DNA of 64,000 bases from JAPHSX01 sp041554195 (GTDB lineage Bacteria; Pseudomonadota; Gammaproteobacteria; Thiohalomonadales; Thiohalomonadaceae), in contig JBFFMJ010000001.1 of assembly GCA_041554195.1 (NCBI GenBank), forward strand, positions 124,001 through 188,000, given 5' to 3'. The notes under the pieces were generated by a model that worked only from the letters and a program-made list of their open reading frames with translations, was not told the origin of the DNA and made no database searches. The position numbers and the translations under genes were made by a program. Positions 36,707 through 45,835 of the stretch are shown here, piece after piece (position 1 is the first letter of the stretch; each line of letters opens with the position of its first letter).

Positions 36707-37999
36707 TTGTTAAACGACATACCCATCGGGGTGCTGCTAGGCCTCATTGTCTTTCTAATTCTCGTCTCCGCCTTCTTCTCCGGCTCCGAAACGGGCCTTA
36801 TCAGCCTGAACCGATACCGCCTGCGACACCTTGCCGAAGACGGACACGCCGGGGCTCGCCGCGCGCATCAGCTACTGAAACGCCCAGATCGTCTGATCGG
36901 GCTGATCCTGCTCGGCAATAACTTCGTCAACATCCTCGCCTCGGTACTCGCAGGCGTACTGGCGGTACGCCTGGTGGGAGAGAGCGGTCCGCTGGTGGCG
37001 ACGGCGGTACTCACACCGCTGGTACTGATCTTCGCGGAGATCACCCCCAAGACCTTGGCAGCAATGCGTCCGGAGCGTTTTGCCTTCCCGGCCACGGCCA
37101 TCCTCAAGCCTATGGGCTGGCTTCTCTCCCCCTTCGTCACCCTGTTCAACACCATCCCCAGTGCACTGCTACGCCTGTTCGGCATCAGTCAACAGGAGCT
37201 GAGCGAGCACAGCATCAGCCGCGAAGAGCTGCGGACGGTTGTGAATGAAGCCGGGGCGATGATTCCTCGACGCCACCAGAAGATGCTGCTCGGTATCCTT
37301 GACCTGGAAAAGGCGACGGTGGAGGACATCATGGTGCCGCGTAACGAGGTCATCGGCATCGATCTGGATGACGACTGGGAACAGATCCTCAAGCAGCTAC
37401 GCAACAGCCAGCACACCCGTCTGCCGGTCTATCGCGGCGATATCGATAAGGTGATCGGCATCCTCCACCTGCGCAACTTCCTGGGGCTGCAACACAAGCC
37501 GGAACTCACTCGGGAAGATCTGGAAGGGATCGTTCGCGAGAGCTACTTCATCCCCGAGGCGACACCGCTCAACACCCAGCTGCTTAACTTTCAGCGCCAG
37601 CGCCGCCGCATCGGCCTGGTGGTCGATGAGTACGGCGATATTCAGGGGCTGGTGACACTGGACGATATTCTGGAAGAGATCGTCGGCGAATTTACTACCG
37701 ATCCGTCAACCAGCAGCAAGGATATCCACCCGCAGGAGGATGGCAGCTTTCTGGTCGATGGTAGCGCCAATATCCGCGAGCTGAACCGCATCATGCAGTG
37801 GGAGTTGCCCACCGATGGACCCAAGACCCTTAACGGCATGATCACAGAATACCTTGAAACCATCCCCGAAGCGGGCACCAGCCTGCTGTTGGAAGGTTAT
37901 CCAATAGACATCGTACAGACCGGTTCCAATACCGTTAAGACGGTGCGCATCGACCCGGCACTGCGTAAAATGGTTGAGGAAACAGCAAATCCGCTTTAA
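36707..37999 (+). CDS. corB: CorB/CorC-family transporter (DUF21-CBS-CorC_HlyC)
   Basis: Membrane protein of the CNNM/CorB family proposed to export magnesium. The 430-aa protein starts with TTG and has a DUF21 transmembrane domain (about 1-185), a CBS pair (about 205-325, with VPRNEVIGIDLDD and VYRGDIDKVIGILHL) and a C-terminal CorC_HlyC domain (about 345-425). An in-frame GTG eight codons later is the alternative start. The family, including Escherichia coli YfjD, contains both domain sets. It lies 71 bp after ypjD. Confidence 0.9.
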   Translation: MLNDIPIGVLLGLIVFLILVSAFFSGSETGLISLNRYRLRHLAEDGHAGARRAHQLLKRPDRLIGLILLGNNFVNILASVLAGVLAVRLVGESGPLVATAVLTPLVLIFAEITPKTLAAMRPERFAFPATAILKPMGWLLSPFVTLFNTIPSALLRLFGISQQELSEHSISREELRTVVNEAGAMIPRRHQKMLLGILDLEKATVEDIMVPRNEVIGIDLDDDWEQILKQLRNSQHTRLPVYRGDIDKVIGILHLRNFLGLQHKPELTREDLEGIVRESYFIPEATPLNTQLLNFQRQRRRIGLVVDEYGDIQGLVTLDDILEEIVGEFTTDPSTSSKDIHPQEDGSFLVDGSANIRELNRIMQWELPTDGPKTLNGMITEYLETIPEAGTSLLLEGYPIDIVQTGSNTVKTVRIDPALRKMVEETANPL

Positions 38000-38100
38000 C
38001 TGTGCGAGCCATGTTACGGAATTTACACGAAAAAGCTGTACCCGAAGCGTACAACTAATACTATAATGAGCTGATAAATCAGGAATTTTGGAGTCCAACA

Positions 38101-38697
38101 GTGTCAAAATTGACCCTGTCATTCAAAGGCAAAATGCTCAAGGCATTCAAGGTGAGCGAAGGCGAGATGGTGATCGGCAGTGATCCCAGCTGCCAGATAC
38201 ACATCGACAGCCTCGCCATACTGCCTATCCACGCGGCCATTACCACTGAAAAAGATGTCTCGGTACTCCGTGATCTCGGAGACGACGAGAGCATATGGGT
38301 CAACGGTAACGAGATAAAGTCACACACCCTCATCGACGGCGACGAGATCCGGATCGGTAAGCATATCTTGCACTTCTCCTTCGCGCCCTCTGCCACGACA
38401 GACGACAGCTTCAAGGCAGCATCAGCGGCAGCGGCAAAAAGCGCCTGGCTACAGATCCTCACCGGCAGCAATGTCGGCAAGACCATTAACCTGAAAAACA
38501 AGATGACCAATCTCGGCAAGGCCGGGGTACAGACAGCTGTAATTGCACGACGCGGTGACGGCTACTTCATCACTCACCTGGAGGGTGAACACTCTCCCAA
38601 GGTGGATGGCGTTCCCATCGGCGAGCATAGCCAGCAACTGCATGACGGTAACGTGATTCAGCTAGGTAACGTAAAGATGCAATTCACCCTGGCCTAA
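38101..38697 (+). CDS. FHA domain protein
   Basis: A 198-aa protein with GTG start after a GGAG site and a perfect TATAAT at 38062-38067. It has an N-terminal FHA-like domain (about 20-95, IGSDPSCQIHI, IHAAI, VNGNEI) and a second, more diverged FHA-like half (about 115-198, ending VIQLGNVKMQFTL). FHA domains bind phosphothreonine through a Gly-Arg pair, but here the position after the glycine is Ser27 rather than Arg, so phospho-binding is doubtful. An Ala- and Ser-rich linker joins the halves. It is followed 17 bp on by a PilZ gene, probably one transcript. Confidence 0.78.
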   Translation: MSKLTLSFKGKMLKAFKVSEGEMVIGSDPSCQIHIDSLAILPIHAAITTEKDVSVLRDLGDDESIWVNGNEIKSHTLIDGDEIRIGKHILHFSFAPSATTDDSFKAASAAAAKSAWLQILTGSNVGKTINLKNKMTNLGKAGVQTAVIARRGDGYFITHLEGEHSPKVDGVPIGEHSQQLHDGNVIQLGNVKMQFTLA

Positions 38698-38714
38698 AGC
38701 CAAAGAGAGTCGAC

Positions 38715-39098
38715 ATGTCCGCCGATAGCACCAACGATAACCGCCGCCACTTCACCCGCATACCCATGGATTGCGAAGTCACACTGGCCTGTGGTGCACA
38801 ACAGTGGAAGAGTCAGCTCATCGATATCTCACTTAAGGGGGCCCTGCTGGCTGTCCCGGAGGCGTTTGGCGAGTGCCCCGAGTGCAGCTGCCGCCTGATG
38901 TTTTTACTCAACGAAACCGATGTCACGATTATGATGGTCGGTAACATCGTCTACCAAAAAGAAGAACATCTCGGCTTTCGCTGCGACAATATCGACCTCG
39001 ACAGCATCACCCACCTCAAGCGCATGGTGGAGTTAAACCTGGGCGACGCGGGACTACTCGAACGTGAGCTCAGTGAATTGCTGGGTAACTCGCACTAA
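38715..39098 (+). CDS. PilZ domain protein
   Basis: A 127-aa single PilZ domain protein. Both c-di-GMP contact motifs are intact, RRHFTR at 10-15 and DISLKGA at 37-43, followed by a helical C-terminal extension (about 98-127). It follows the FHA gene after 17 bp. The pairing suggests the PilZ protein and the FHA protein act in one signalling unit. That is inference. The gene converges with radA, and only 16 bp separate them. Confidence 0.87.
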   Translation: MSADSTNDNRRHFTRIPMDCEVTLACGAQQWKSQLIDISLKGALLAVPEAFGECPECSCRLMFLLNETDVTIMMVGNIVYQKEEHLGFRCDNIDLDSITHLKRMVELNLGDAGLLERELSELLGNSH

Positions 39099-39114
39099 AA
39101 CTCCCTGTTATCAG

Positions 39115-40479
39115 CTAAAGCTGATCCAGCGCCTCGGATAGGCGGCTTACTCCTAGCACTTCCATCTCCGCAAAACGCTTTTTACTCATATTGGCCTTCG
39201 GCACGATGGCGCGGGTAAAGCCGTGCTTGGCGGCCTCTTTGAGGCGATCCTCGCCGTTGGGCACGGGGCGGATCTCTCCGGCCAGGCCGACCTCACCAAA
39301 GACGATAAGCCCTTCGGGTAGAGGACGATCACGCAGACTGGAGAGCACCGACAGCAGCACCGCCAGATCTGCGCCGGTCTCCGTTAGCCGCACCCCGCCA
39401 ACCACGTTGAGAAAGACATCCTGATCGTGGGTTACCACACCGCCGTGGCGACTGAGCACCGCCAGCAACATCGCCAGGCGATTCTGCTCCAGCCCCACGG
39501 CGACGCGCCGCGGATTGCCCAGATGGCTCTCATCGACCAGCGCCTGCACCTCGACCAGCAGCGGACGACTCCCCTCCATCGTCACCATGATGGCACTGCC
39601 GGAGACCGCCGCATCGTGGCTGGAGAGGAAGATCGCCGAGGGGTTGGTCACCTCCTTCAGCCCCATCTCGGTCATCGCAAAGACGCCCAGCTCGTTGACT
39701 GCACCAAATCGGTTCTTAAAGGCGCGTACCACCCGGTAGCGTGAGCCGCTATCCCCCTCGAAGTAGAGCACCGTATCGACCATGTGCTCCAGCACTCGGG
39801 GCCCCGCCAGCTGGCCATCCTTAGTGACATGACCGACGATAAACAGGGAGACACCACTCTGTTTGGCGTAACGCACCAGCTGTGCCGCGCTCTCACGCAC
39901 CTGTGCCACCGAGCCTGGGGCTGACTGCAGCTGTTCGGTGAAGATGGTCTGAATAGAGTCGATCACCATCATCTGTGGCCGCTCTTTTACCGCGGTAGCC
40001 AGGATCCCCTCGACACGGGTCTCCGGTAACAGACGCATGTTGTCGATGGGAAGCTTGAGCCGCTTGGCACGCAGGCTAATCTGCTGCGGTGACTCCTCAC
40101 CACTGACATAGAGGGTGGTGAACTGCTGATCCAGCTCGGCCAGGGTCTGCAATAACAGGGTCGATTTGCCGATGCCGGGGTCGCCACCAATCAACACCAC
40201 CGAGCCGGGCACCAGCCCGCCGCCCAGCACCCGATCAAACTCGCTGATCCCGGTAGGGGTACGTGCCACATCATCGGCACTCACCTCACGCAGCAGCTGC
40301 ACCGATGTGGTCCCCGCCTCACCGGTATAACCGGCAAAACGGCCACTACGCGCTGGCGTGGCCTGGACCATCACCTCCACCATGGTGTTCCACGCCTCGC
40401 AATCGGGGCACTGTCCCGCCCACTTATTGGCGGTGGCACCGCAGGCGCTACAACTGTAATTGATCTTTGCTTTGGCCAA
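39115..40479 (-). CDS. radA: DNA repair protein RadA
   Basis: RecA-like, hexameric helicase-type protein that extends recombination intermediates. The 454-aa protein has the N-terminal zinc finger (CSACGATANKWAGQCPDC, 10-27), Walker A GGDPGIGKST (about 98-107), the RadA-specific KNRFG motif (about 255-259) and a C-terminal Lon-protease-like domain. Length and motif order are normal. Its terminal helix faces the PilZ gene. Confidence 0.97.
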   Translation of the reverse strand: MAKAKINYSCSACGATANKWAGQCPDCEAWNTMVEVMVQATPARSGRFAGYTGEAGTTSVQLLREVSADDVARTPTGISEFDRVLGGGLVPGSVVLIGGDPGIGKSTLLLQTLAELDQQFTTLYVSGEESPQQISLRAKRLKLPIDNMRLLPETRVEGILATAVKERPQMMVIDSIQTIFTEQLQSAPGSVAQVRESAAQLVRYAKQSGVSLFIVGHVTKDGQLAGPRVLEHMVDTVLYFEGDSGSRYRVVRAFKNRFGAVNELGVFAMTEMGLKEVTNPSAIFLSSHDAAVSGSAIMVTMEGSRPLLVEVQALVDESHLGNPRRVAVGLEQNRLAMLLAVLSRHGGVVTHDQDVFLNVVGGVRLTETGADLAVLLSVLSSLRDRPLPEGLIVFGEVGLAGEIRPVPNGEDRLKEAAKHGFTRAIVPKANMSKKRFAEMEVLGVSRLSEALDQL

Positions 40480-40509
40480 GCCTTACTCCTCACGCACCAG
40501 ATAACGGTT

Positions 40510-40722
40510 TTACATTAAATGGTGGTCTTCGTTATCGTCTTCATCTTCATCGGGAAAGTGTTCATCCTCCCACGGCTCCTCACCGCGGTTGCGGTTAAGC
40601 AGCCACAATATCATCATCACCAGCAGGAAAGGGAGCAGCACCAGCACACCTACCAGGGAGGAGGTCTGCTCCATACACCCGCTCAGCATCAGGCTGGGCG
40701 AAAGACGCAGGAAGACGCTCAT
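40510..40722 (-). CDS. small membrane protein with acidic tail, possible lipoprotein
   Basis: A 70-aa protein I cannot assign. It has a possible lipobox LSGC (13-16), one hydrophobic helix (about 22-42) and a very acidic, histidine-containing tail (residues 47-69, with clustered Asp and Glu). Its ATG overlaps the stop codon of the Nudix gene (ATGA), which argues that it is translated. The tail would face the cytoplasm or the periplasm depending on whether the lipobox is used. Function unknown. It could bind metals or basic partners. Confidence 0.7.
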   Translation of the reverse strand: MSVFLRLSPSLMLSGCMEQTSSLVGVLVLLPFLLVMMILWLLNRNRGEEPWEDEHFPDEDEDDNEDHHLM

Positions 40723-41147
40723 CGGGGAAACTCTTCGGCAAAGAGGGTGTGCAACGCCTCGCGGGTGGAGTCGGTAAGGGGCAGCACTGCCAGCTCATCG
40801 AAACGTAGCCAAGCGGCCTCCTCAGCATCGTCACCGGCGCAGGGCTCACCACCGAGATACTCCGCGGCATAGTCGAGTACCACATAGTGAAACGCGAGAG
40901 CCCCCTGCTCATCGTGTTCAATATATTCGAGCTGATAGACCATGTCGTCAGCCTGAACGCTAATCGCGGTCTCTTCGAGGATCTCCCGCTCCACCGCGTC
41001 CCTTAGCGACTCACCCGCCTGCACCCTGCCGCCGGGGATGGCCCACTGCCCCTGGCGTGGCGGCTTGCCACGCTTGACCAGCAGCACCGTATCGCCGCGA
41101 CGCACGATGCCACCGCACCCCAACTGTGGCCAGTGGGGAACCGCCAT
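40719..41147 (-). CDS. Nudix hydrolase
   Basis: Hydrolyses a nucleoside diphosphate linked to another group. The start at 41147 (MAVPHWPQLGCGGIV) gives 142 aa and lies 4 bp after the alr stop. A longer frame into alr is unlikely. The Nudix box reads GGRVQAGESLRDAV then EREILEET (about 41-64), with the usual glycine after EEx replaced by alanine. The substrate is unknown. It is tightly coupled both to alr upstream and to a 70-aa membrane protein downstream. Confidence 0.85.
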   Translation of the reverse strand: MAVPHWPQLGCGGIVRRGDTVLLVKRGKPPRQGQWAIPGGRVQAGESLRDAVEREILEETAISVQADDMVYQLEYIEHDEQGALAFHYVVLDYAAEYLGGEPCAGDDAEEAAWLRFDELAVLPLTDSTREALHTLFAEEFPR

Positions 41148-41151
41148 CGGT

Positions 41152-42225
41152 TTAACCCTGTTCGACGATGCGCACCCGACCGGTGACACCGCACAGCAGT
41201 TCGTAGGGAATAGTCGCGGCATGCTCAGCGATCTCCTCCACCGGAAGTCCGTCTCCCCACAATATCACCTCATCGCCGATCCTGGCCTCGGGCAGGCCAC
41301 GTAGATCGACGCTTATCATATCCATCGAGACCCGTCCTACCAGTGGCACACGCTTACCGTTAATCAGTACCGGTGTGCCACACTCGGCGTGGCGCGGGTA
41401 GCCGTCACCATAACCCACGGCCACCACGCCTATTGTCATGTTCTCAGGGCAGCGCCAGCTACCGCCATAACCCACCGCATCTCCCTGTTTCAGCGAATTC
41501 ACCGCAATCAACTCGGAGCGCAGGGTCATCACAGGACGCAGTCCGTGCTGCTGACCACGGCCACCGATCATCGGCGAGACACCGTAAAGACTGATACCGG
41601 GGCGGTTCCACTCCGCATGGCTCTGCGGCCAGCCGAGCAGCCCCGCAGAGTTGGCGATGGTGCGCTCGCCGGGCAACTCGCCACAACTTGCATGAAACAG
41701 GGCCAGTTGTCGCTCCGTCGCCTCATCATTCCGATCATCGGCATTGGCCAGGTGGGTCATCAGACCGATAACCTCAACCGAGGAAATGGCCGAGAGACGC
41801 TGCCACTGGACCACCGCCTCCCCAGCGGGAATACCCAGGCGATGCATACCGCTGTCGACCTTAAGCCAGACCCGCAGGTGAGCGCACAAGGTCTGCTGCT
41901 CCAGCACCTCGATCTGCTGCGCATGGTGGATCACCAGGTCGAGATTGTGCTGACAGACAAGGGGAAGCTCATCGGCATGGAAGAAGCCCTCGAGCAGGGT
42001 AATCGGGGTAGAGATAGCCGCCTCGCGCAGTTTCACCGCCTCATCGAGACAGGCCACACCGAGGCCATCCACATCAGAGAGTGTGCGGGCCACCCGCTCC
42101 AGGCCGTGACCGTAGCCATTGGCCTTAATCGCCGCCATCACGCGGCTGTCGGGGGCTGCCTGGCGGAGGGCTCCCAGGTTATGACGTAGAGCGGCCAGAT
42201 CGAGGCTGACCTCGGTGCGACGCAT
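41152..42225 (-). CDS. alr: alanine racemase
   Basis: Pyridoxal-phosphate enzyme that supplies D-alanine for peptidoglycan. The 357-aa protein has the PLP-lysine motif MAAIKANGYGHG (about 30-41) and the C-terminal catalytic tyrosine region (DAVGYGGSW, about 246-254). It starts one base overlapping the dnaB stop (TAATG), so the genes are coupled. The order dnaB-alr is widely conserved in Gammaproteobacteria. Confidence 0.96.
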   Translation of the reverse strand: MRRTEVSLDLAALRHNLGALRQAAPDSRVMAAIKANGYGHGLERVARTLSDVDGLGVACLDEAVKLREAAISTPITLLEGFFHADELPLVCQHNLDLVIHHAQQIEVLEQQTLCAHLRVWLKVDSGMHRLGIPAGEAVVQWQRLSAISSVEVIGLMTHLANADDRNDEATERQLALFHASCGELPGERTIANSAGLLGWPQSHAEWNRPGISLYGVSPMIGGRGQQHGLRPVMTLRSELIAVNSLKQGDAVGYGGSWRCPENMTIGVVAVGYGDGYPRHAECGTPVLINGKRVPLVGRVSMDMISVDLRGLPEARIGDEVILWGDGLPVEEIAEHAATIPYELLCGVTGRVRIVEQG

Positions 42226-43625
42226 TACCCGAACTCTCCACCGCCATATTGGTGGTCGTGCGCCAGATTCTCAAAACGGGTGTACTTGCCGAGGAAGGCG
42301 AGCCGGGTGGTACCAATGGGGCCGTTACGTTGCTTGGCGATGATGATCTCGGCCGTGCCACGGTCCGGACTCTCTTCATTGTAGACCTCATCGCGGTAGA
42401 TGAAGATGATGATATCGGCGTCCTGCTCGATCGCCCCCGACTCACGCAGGTCCGACATCACCGGGCGCTTGTTGGGGCGCTGCTCCAGACTGCGATTGAG
42501 CTGGGAGAGGGCGATCACCGGCACATTCAACTCTTTGGCCAGCGACTTCAGTGAGCGGGAGATTTCGGAGATCTCCGCGGTACGGTTCTCCTTGCCGCCA
42601 CTCGAGCCCTGCATCAGCTGCAGGTAGTCGATGACGATGAGACCAAGACCGTGCTCACGGGCCAGACGACGGGCACGGGCCCGCAATTCGGTAGGGGTAA
42701 GGCCGGGCGTATCATCAATGTAGATCGGGGCCTCAGAGAGGATGCCGACTGCCGAGGTCAGGCGCGGCCAGTCATCATCTTCCAGCTTACCGGTACGTAC
42801 CTTGTGCTGGTCGATACGTCCCAGCGAAGACATCATGCGCATTGCCAGCTGCTCACCGGGCATCTCCATCGAGAATACCGCTACCGGGGCCTGGCTCTTG
42901 ATTGCGGCGTTCTCCGCCAGATTCATCGCGAAGGTGGTCTTACCCATGGAGGGTCGACCGGCAACGATAATCAGATCGGATTTCTGCAGCCCTGAGGTCT
43001 TCTCATCGAAGTCATCAAAGCCGGTCGAGATACCGGTGATGGCATTATCCTGGGTGAACAGGTAGTCGATGCGCTCGACCGCCTTGGTCAACAGATCCTT
43101 CATCCCGGCAAAGCCCTTATTACCACGAGCCCCCTGATCGGCGATATCGAAGACCGCCTTTTCCGCACTATCGAGCAGCTCGCTGATCTTGCGACCCTCG
43201 GGCTGGTAGGCCGAATCGGCAATATCGTTGGAGACCTCGATCAGCTGACGCAATACCGAACGCTCGCGCACAATCTTGGCGTAGGACTTAATATTGGCGG
43301 CGCTGGGGGTGTTGCTCACCAGCGTCCCCATGTAGTTGATGCCACCGACGTTATCGAGCTCACCCTGCTTGTCGAGCCACTCGGCAAGGGTTACCACATC
43401 AAACGGCGAGGACTCTTCAGCCAGACTCTTGATGGCACGAAAGATGAGACGATGATCGCGACGGTAGAAGTCGCCTTCGGTGATCTCATCACCCACCTTG
43501 TCCCAGCTGCTGTTATCCAGCATCAGGCCGCCGAGCACTGACTGCTCCGCTTCAATAGATTGAGGAGGGACCTTGAGTGCCGCAGTTTCGGCGTCACGCT
43601 TAAAGGGAATTGGAGAGTCCTGCAT
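42225..43625 (-). CDS. dnaB: replicative DNA helicase DnaB
   Basis: Hexameric 5'-3' helicase at the replication fork. The 466-aa protein has the N-terminal DnaG-interaction domain (PPQSIEAEQSVLGGLMLDN), a linker, and the RecA-like domain with GRPSMGKTTFA, VIDYLQLMQG and the SQLNRSLEQRPNKRPVMSDLR arginine-finger region. No intein interrupts it. It lies downstream of rplI, separated by a strong terminator, and upstream of alr. Confidence 0.98.
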   Translation of the reverse strand: MQDSPIPFKRDAETAALKVPPQSIEAEQSVLGGLMLDNSSWDKVGDEITEGDFYRRDHRLIFRAIKSLAEESSPFDVVTLAEWLDKQGELDNVGGINYMGTLVSNTPSAANIKSYAKIVRERSVLRQLIEVSNDIADSAYQPEGRKISELLDSAEKAVFDIADQGARGNKGFAGMKDLLTKAVERIDYLFTQDNAITGISTGFDDFDEKTSGLQKSDLIIVAGRPSMGKTTFAMNLAENAAIKSQAPVAVFSMEMPGEQLAMRMMSSLGRIDQHKVRTGKLEDDDWPRLTSAVGILSEAPIYIDDTPGLTPTELRARARRLAREHGLGLIVIDYLQLMQGSSGGKENRTAEISEISRSLKSLAKELNVPVIALSQLNRSLEQRPNKRPVMSDLRESGAIEQDADIIIFIYRDEVYNEESPDRGTAEIIIAKQRNGPIGTTRLAFLGKYTRFENLAHDHQYGGGEFG

Positions 43626-43719
43626 TAGTCATTATTACCTGCAAAAGACGGCACGAAGATGTGCGCGCTATTCAAGCATGCCACAGTCAGGAGTTCCAGA
43701 AAAGGAGGGCAAAAAAGCA

Positions 43720-43751
43720 TGCCGCGCCAGCGTCGAAACGGTGGCGCGGCA
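43720..43751 (-). terminator. terminator of the rpsF-rplI operon
   Basis: A perfect 10-bp stem (TGCCGCGCCA/TGGCGCGGCA) with a 12-nt loop, followed in the minus direction by TGC and six T. It begins 22 bp after the rplI stop. Confidence 0.85.
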
Positions 43752-43773
43752 CAGGTGCAGCACGCGGCGAGTC

Positions 43774-44223
43774 TTACTCCGCGACGACCTCGATGGTAAC
43801 GTTCTGAGTTACATCGGTGTGCAGCTGAATGGCCAGCTCGAACTCACCGGTGTGACGGATAGAACCTTCCGGCAGCTTCACTTCCATCTTCTGCACTTCA
43901 ACGCCAGCGGCGGTGATAGCATCAGCAATATTACCGGCGTCGATAGAACCGAACAGCTTGCCCTCTTCACCGGCGTTTGCGGTGATGGTGACATTGCCCA
44001 GTTCGGCCAGCTTAGCAGCACGGGCCTCAGCGGCAGCAACCTTCTCAGCAGCCTTGGCTTCCAGTTCGGCACGACGCTCTTCAAACTTAGCGACGTTATC
44101 CTTGGTGGCCATAACAGCCTTGCCCTGAGGAATGAGGAAATTGCGGCCAAAACCGGATTTCACTTTGATCTGCTCACCCAGGTCACCCAGGTTGCGTACC
44201 TTCTCCAACAGAATAACTTCCAT
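43774..44223 (-). CDS. rplI: 50S ribosomal protein L9
   Basis: The 149-aa elongated large-subunit protein starts MEVILLEKVRNLGDLGEQI and has the N-terminal RNA-binding domain with GFGRNFLIPQGKA, the long charged connecting helix, and the C-terminal domain. It is the last gene of the rpsF-priB-rpsR-DUF2232-rplI cluster, followed by a strong hairpin terminator. Confidence 0.98.
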   Translation of the reverse strand: MEVILLEKVRNLGDLGEQIKVKSGFGRNFLIPQGKAVMATKDNVAKFEERRAELEAKAAEKVAAAEARAAKLAELGNVTITANAGEEGKLFGSIDAGNIADAITAAGVEVQKMEVKLPEGSIRHTGEFELAIQLHTDVTQNVTIEVVAE

Positions 44224-44278
44224 CTTAACTACCTCAACTTAATAATCATCTATCCATTATCCACACCAGGCATGGATA

Positions 44279-45211
44279 TCATTCAATATCGGTCGGCTTC
44301 CCTTGACCAAATTTCCTACGAAAATCAAACCAGTTATCCAGCACTCCGGCCATCGCCAGCAGCAAGACTATCGGCCCGGTGAACAGCAGCAACAAAGCAT
44401 ACATCGCTACCAACCAGCCCTTGTGGGCTTGGCTCAATCGCACCAAAGCATGCACCACAGCAACCCCCTGCAGGGCAAAGGCCACCTGGGCCAGGGCCAG
44501 CAAGTCGCGCAACAGGCTACTGCTACTCCCCTCACCCAGCTGCCACAGCAGATGGGCGGCGGCGATCAGCAGTGCGACAAGGGCTACTGTCTGCCCCAAC
44601 CGCAGTTGGCGAAACTCCTCGCCAAAACCGCCGGGATTGAACAGTTGCGCCTGCCACCAACGCCCCAACAGCAGGCAACCGAGCAGACTGGCCACCATAC
44701 CGGCCGCCATCACTCCGCTCATCTGCCCCGCCAGTTCAACCATATTGGCCTCAACCTGGGGCATCTCCTCCTGCGGAACCTGCTGCAACATCGGCTCCAG
44801 CAGCAGACGAAGCATCTCCAGCCACCACTGTGTCGGGTTGTCGATGCTCAGACTGAAACCCAGTAACAGCATCACCCCGAACAGCACTGCCAGCACAATG
44901 GCACGGGCTGGCGAAGCACTGCGGCGCAGACTCATCGCCAGCGCCCACACCGGCAACCACAGCACCAGCAGGAAAACCCCACCAAGCTGTGGTGGCAGTT
45001 GCAGCAACAGCATCATCGCGGTTGCTGCGACAGCGGCCAACAGACCAAGCTGCAGTCCGGCCTTCGGCCCCAGACGCAGGGTGACCAAGGCCACCGCTGC
45101 GCCGCTGAGATAACTGAGTGGCGGCAGCAGCAGGGCCAGTATGGCCATCACTGCTGTCACCACGACCGCCTGCATCCGCCCCTTGAGCACAAAGGCCGCA
45201 AGAAACTGCAT
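44279..45211 (-). CDS. DUF2232 inner-membrane protein
   Basis: A 310-aa, very hydrophobic protein with about eight predicted helices. The family, found between rpsR and rplI in many Gammaproteobacteria, has an unknown function. Visible features are the proline-containing second helix (LLPPLSYLSGAAVALVTLRL) and the acidic loop between helices (LEPMLQQVPQEEMPQVEANM). Length and context fit the family well, and a transport role is often guessed because of similarity to ECF S-components. Confidence 0.83.
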   Translation of the reverse strand: MQFLAAFVLKGRMQAVVVTAVMAILALLLPPLSYLSGAAVALVTLRLGPKAGLQLGLLAAVAATAMMLLLQLPPQLGGVFLLVLWLPVWALAMSLRRSASPARAIVLAVLFGVMLLLGFSLSIDNPTQWWLEMLRLLLEPMLQQVPQEEMPQVEANMVELAGQMSGVMAAGMVASLLGCLLLGRWWQAQLFNPGGFGEEFRQLRLGQTVALVALLIAAAHLLWQLGEGSSSSLLRDLLALAQVAFALQGVAVVHALVRLSQAHKGWLVAMYALLLLFTGPIVLLLAMAGVLDNWFDFRRKFGQGKPTDIE

Positions 45212-45240
45212 TAATCGACTCCGCAGACGGCTACGATTTT

Positions 45241-45468
45241 CTACTGATGTGCGTCGCTGTAAGGCAGCAGTGCCAGGAAGCGGGCGCGCTTAATGCAGGT
45301 CGCCAGCTGACGCTGATACTTGGCCTTGGTTCCGGTGATGCGGCTAGGCACGATCTTGCCGGATTCAGTGACATAATTCTTCAAGGTAGCCAGATCTTTA
45401 TAGTCAATCTGATCAACACCATCCGCGGTGAAGCGGCAAAACTTTTTACGACGGAAATAACGGGCCAT
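45241..45468 (-). CDS. rpsR: 30S ribosomal protein S18
   Basis: The 75-aa protein MARYFRRKKFCRFTADGVD contains the S18 core IDYKDLATLKNYVTESGKI and the RNA-binding segment KAKYQRQLATCIKRARFLAL. It partners S6 on 16S rRNA and lies in the usual place downstream of priB. Confidence 0.98.
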   Translation of the reverse strand: MARYFRRKKFCRFTADGVDQIDYKDLATLKNYVTESGKIVPSRITGTKAKYQRQLATCIKRARFLALLPYSDAHQ

Positions 45469-45519
45469 TTCGGTCTCCTAATAAATTCGGTTTAACTTCA
45501 ATTCAATCTTCGCCACACG

Positions 45520-45822
45520 TCAGAGAGATTCAATCTGCTCTGCGTGAAGGATAATCCGGTTCTCGCCCTGGCGGTTATTCGCTCGACTGAGAAAGCCGCT
45601 TACCCTTACCTGCTGTTCACTTTGTAACGACCGGGTCGATTCCAGGAACTCTGTGCCGCTTGCAATAACACCGATATTACATATCACCTGTCGTTGCATC
45701 CCGGCCTCCTGCTGTATCGACTCGTGTCGCAGGGTGAAGCGCGTGATGGGAATGCCTGCCGGGCTGTAGCGGGTCTCAGGCTTATTGCCGAGGGTGCCGC
45801 TAATGACCAGACGGTTATCCAC
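45520..45822 (-). CDS. priB: primosomal replication protein PriB
   Basis: A 100-aa single-domain OB-fold single-stranded DNA-binding protein that helps restart stalled forks with PriA and DnaT. It begins MDNRLVISGTLGNKPETRYS and shows the family motif GIPITRFTLRHESIQQEAG. Its place between rpsF and rpsR is the canonical one and settles the call against an ordinary SSB. Confidence 0.93.
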   Translation of the reverse strand: MDNRLVISGTLGNKPETRYSPAGIPITRFTLRHESIQQEAGMQRQVICNIGVIASGTEFLESTRSLQSEQQVRVSGFLSRANNRQGENRIILHAEQIESL

Positions 45823-45835
45823 CGCAGCGCGTCAC

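Noticed and set aside
41389..42189. A 266-codon open frame antisense to alr
   Set aside because: alr has its PLP and tyrosine motifs; the antisense frame has none.
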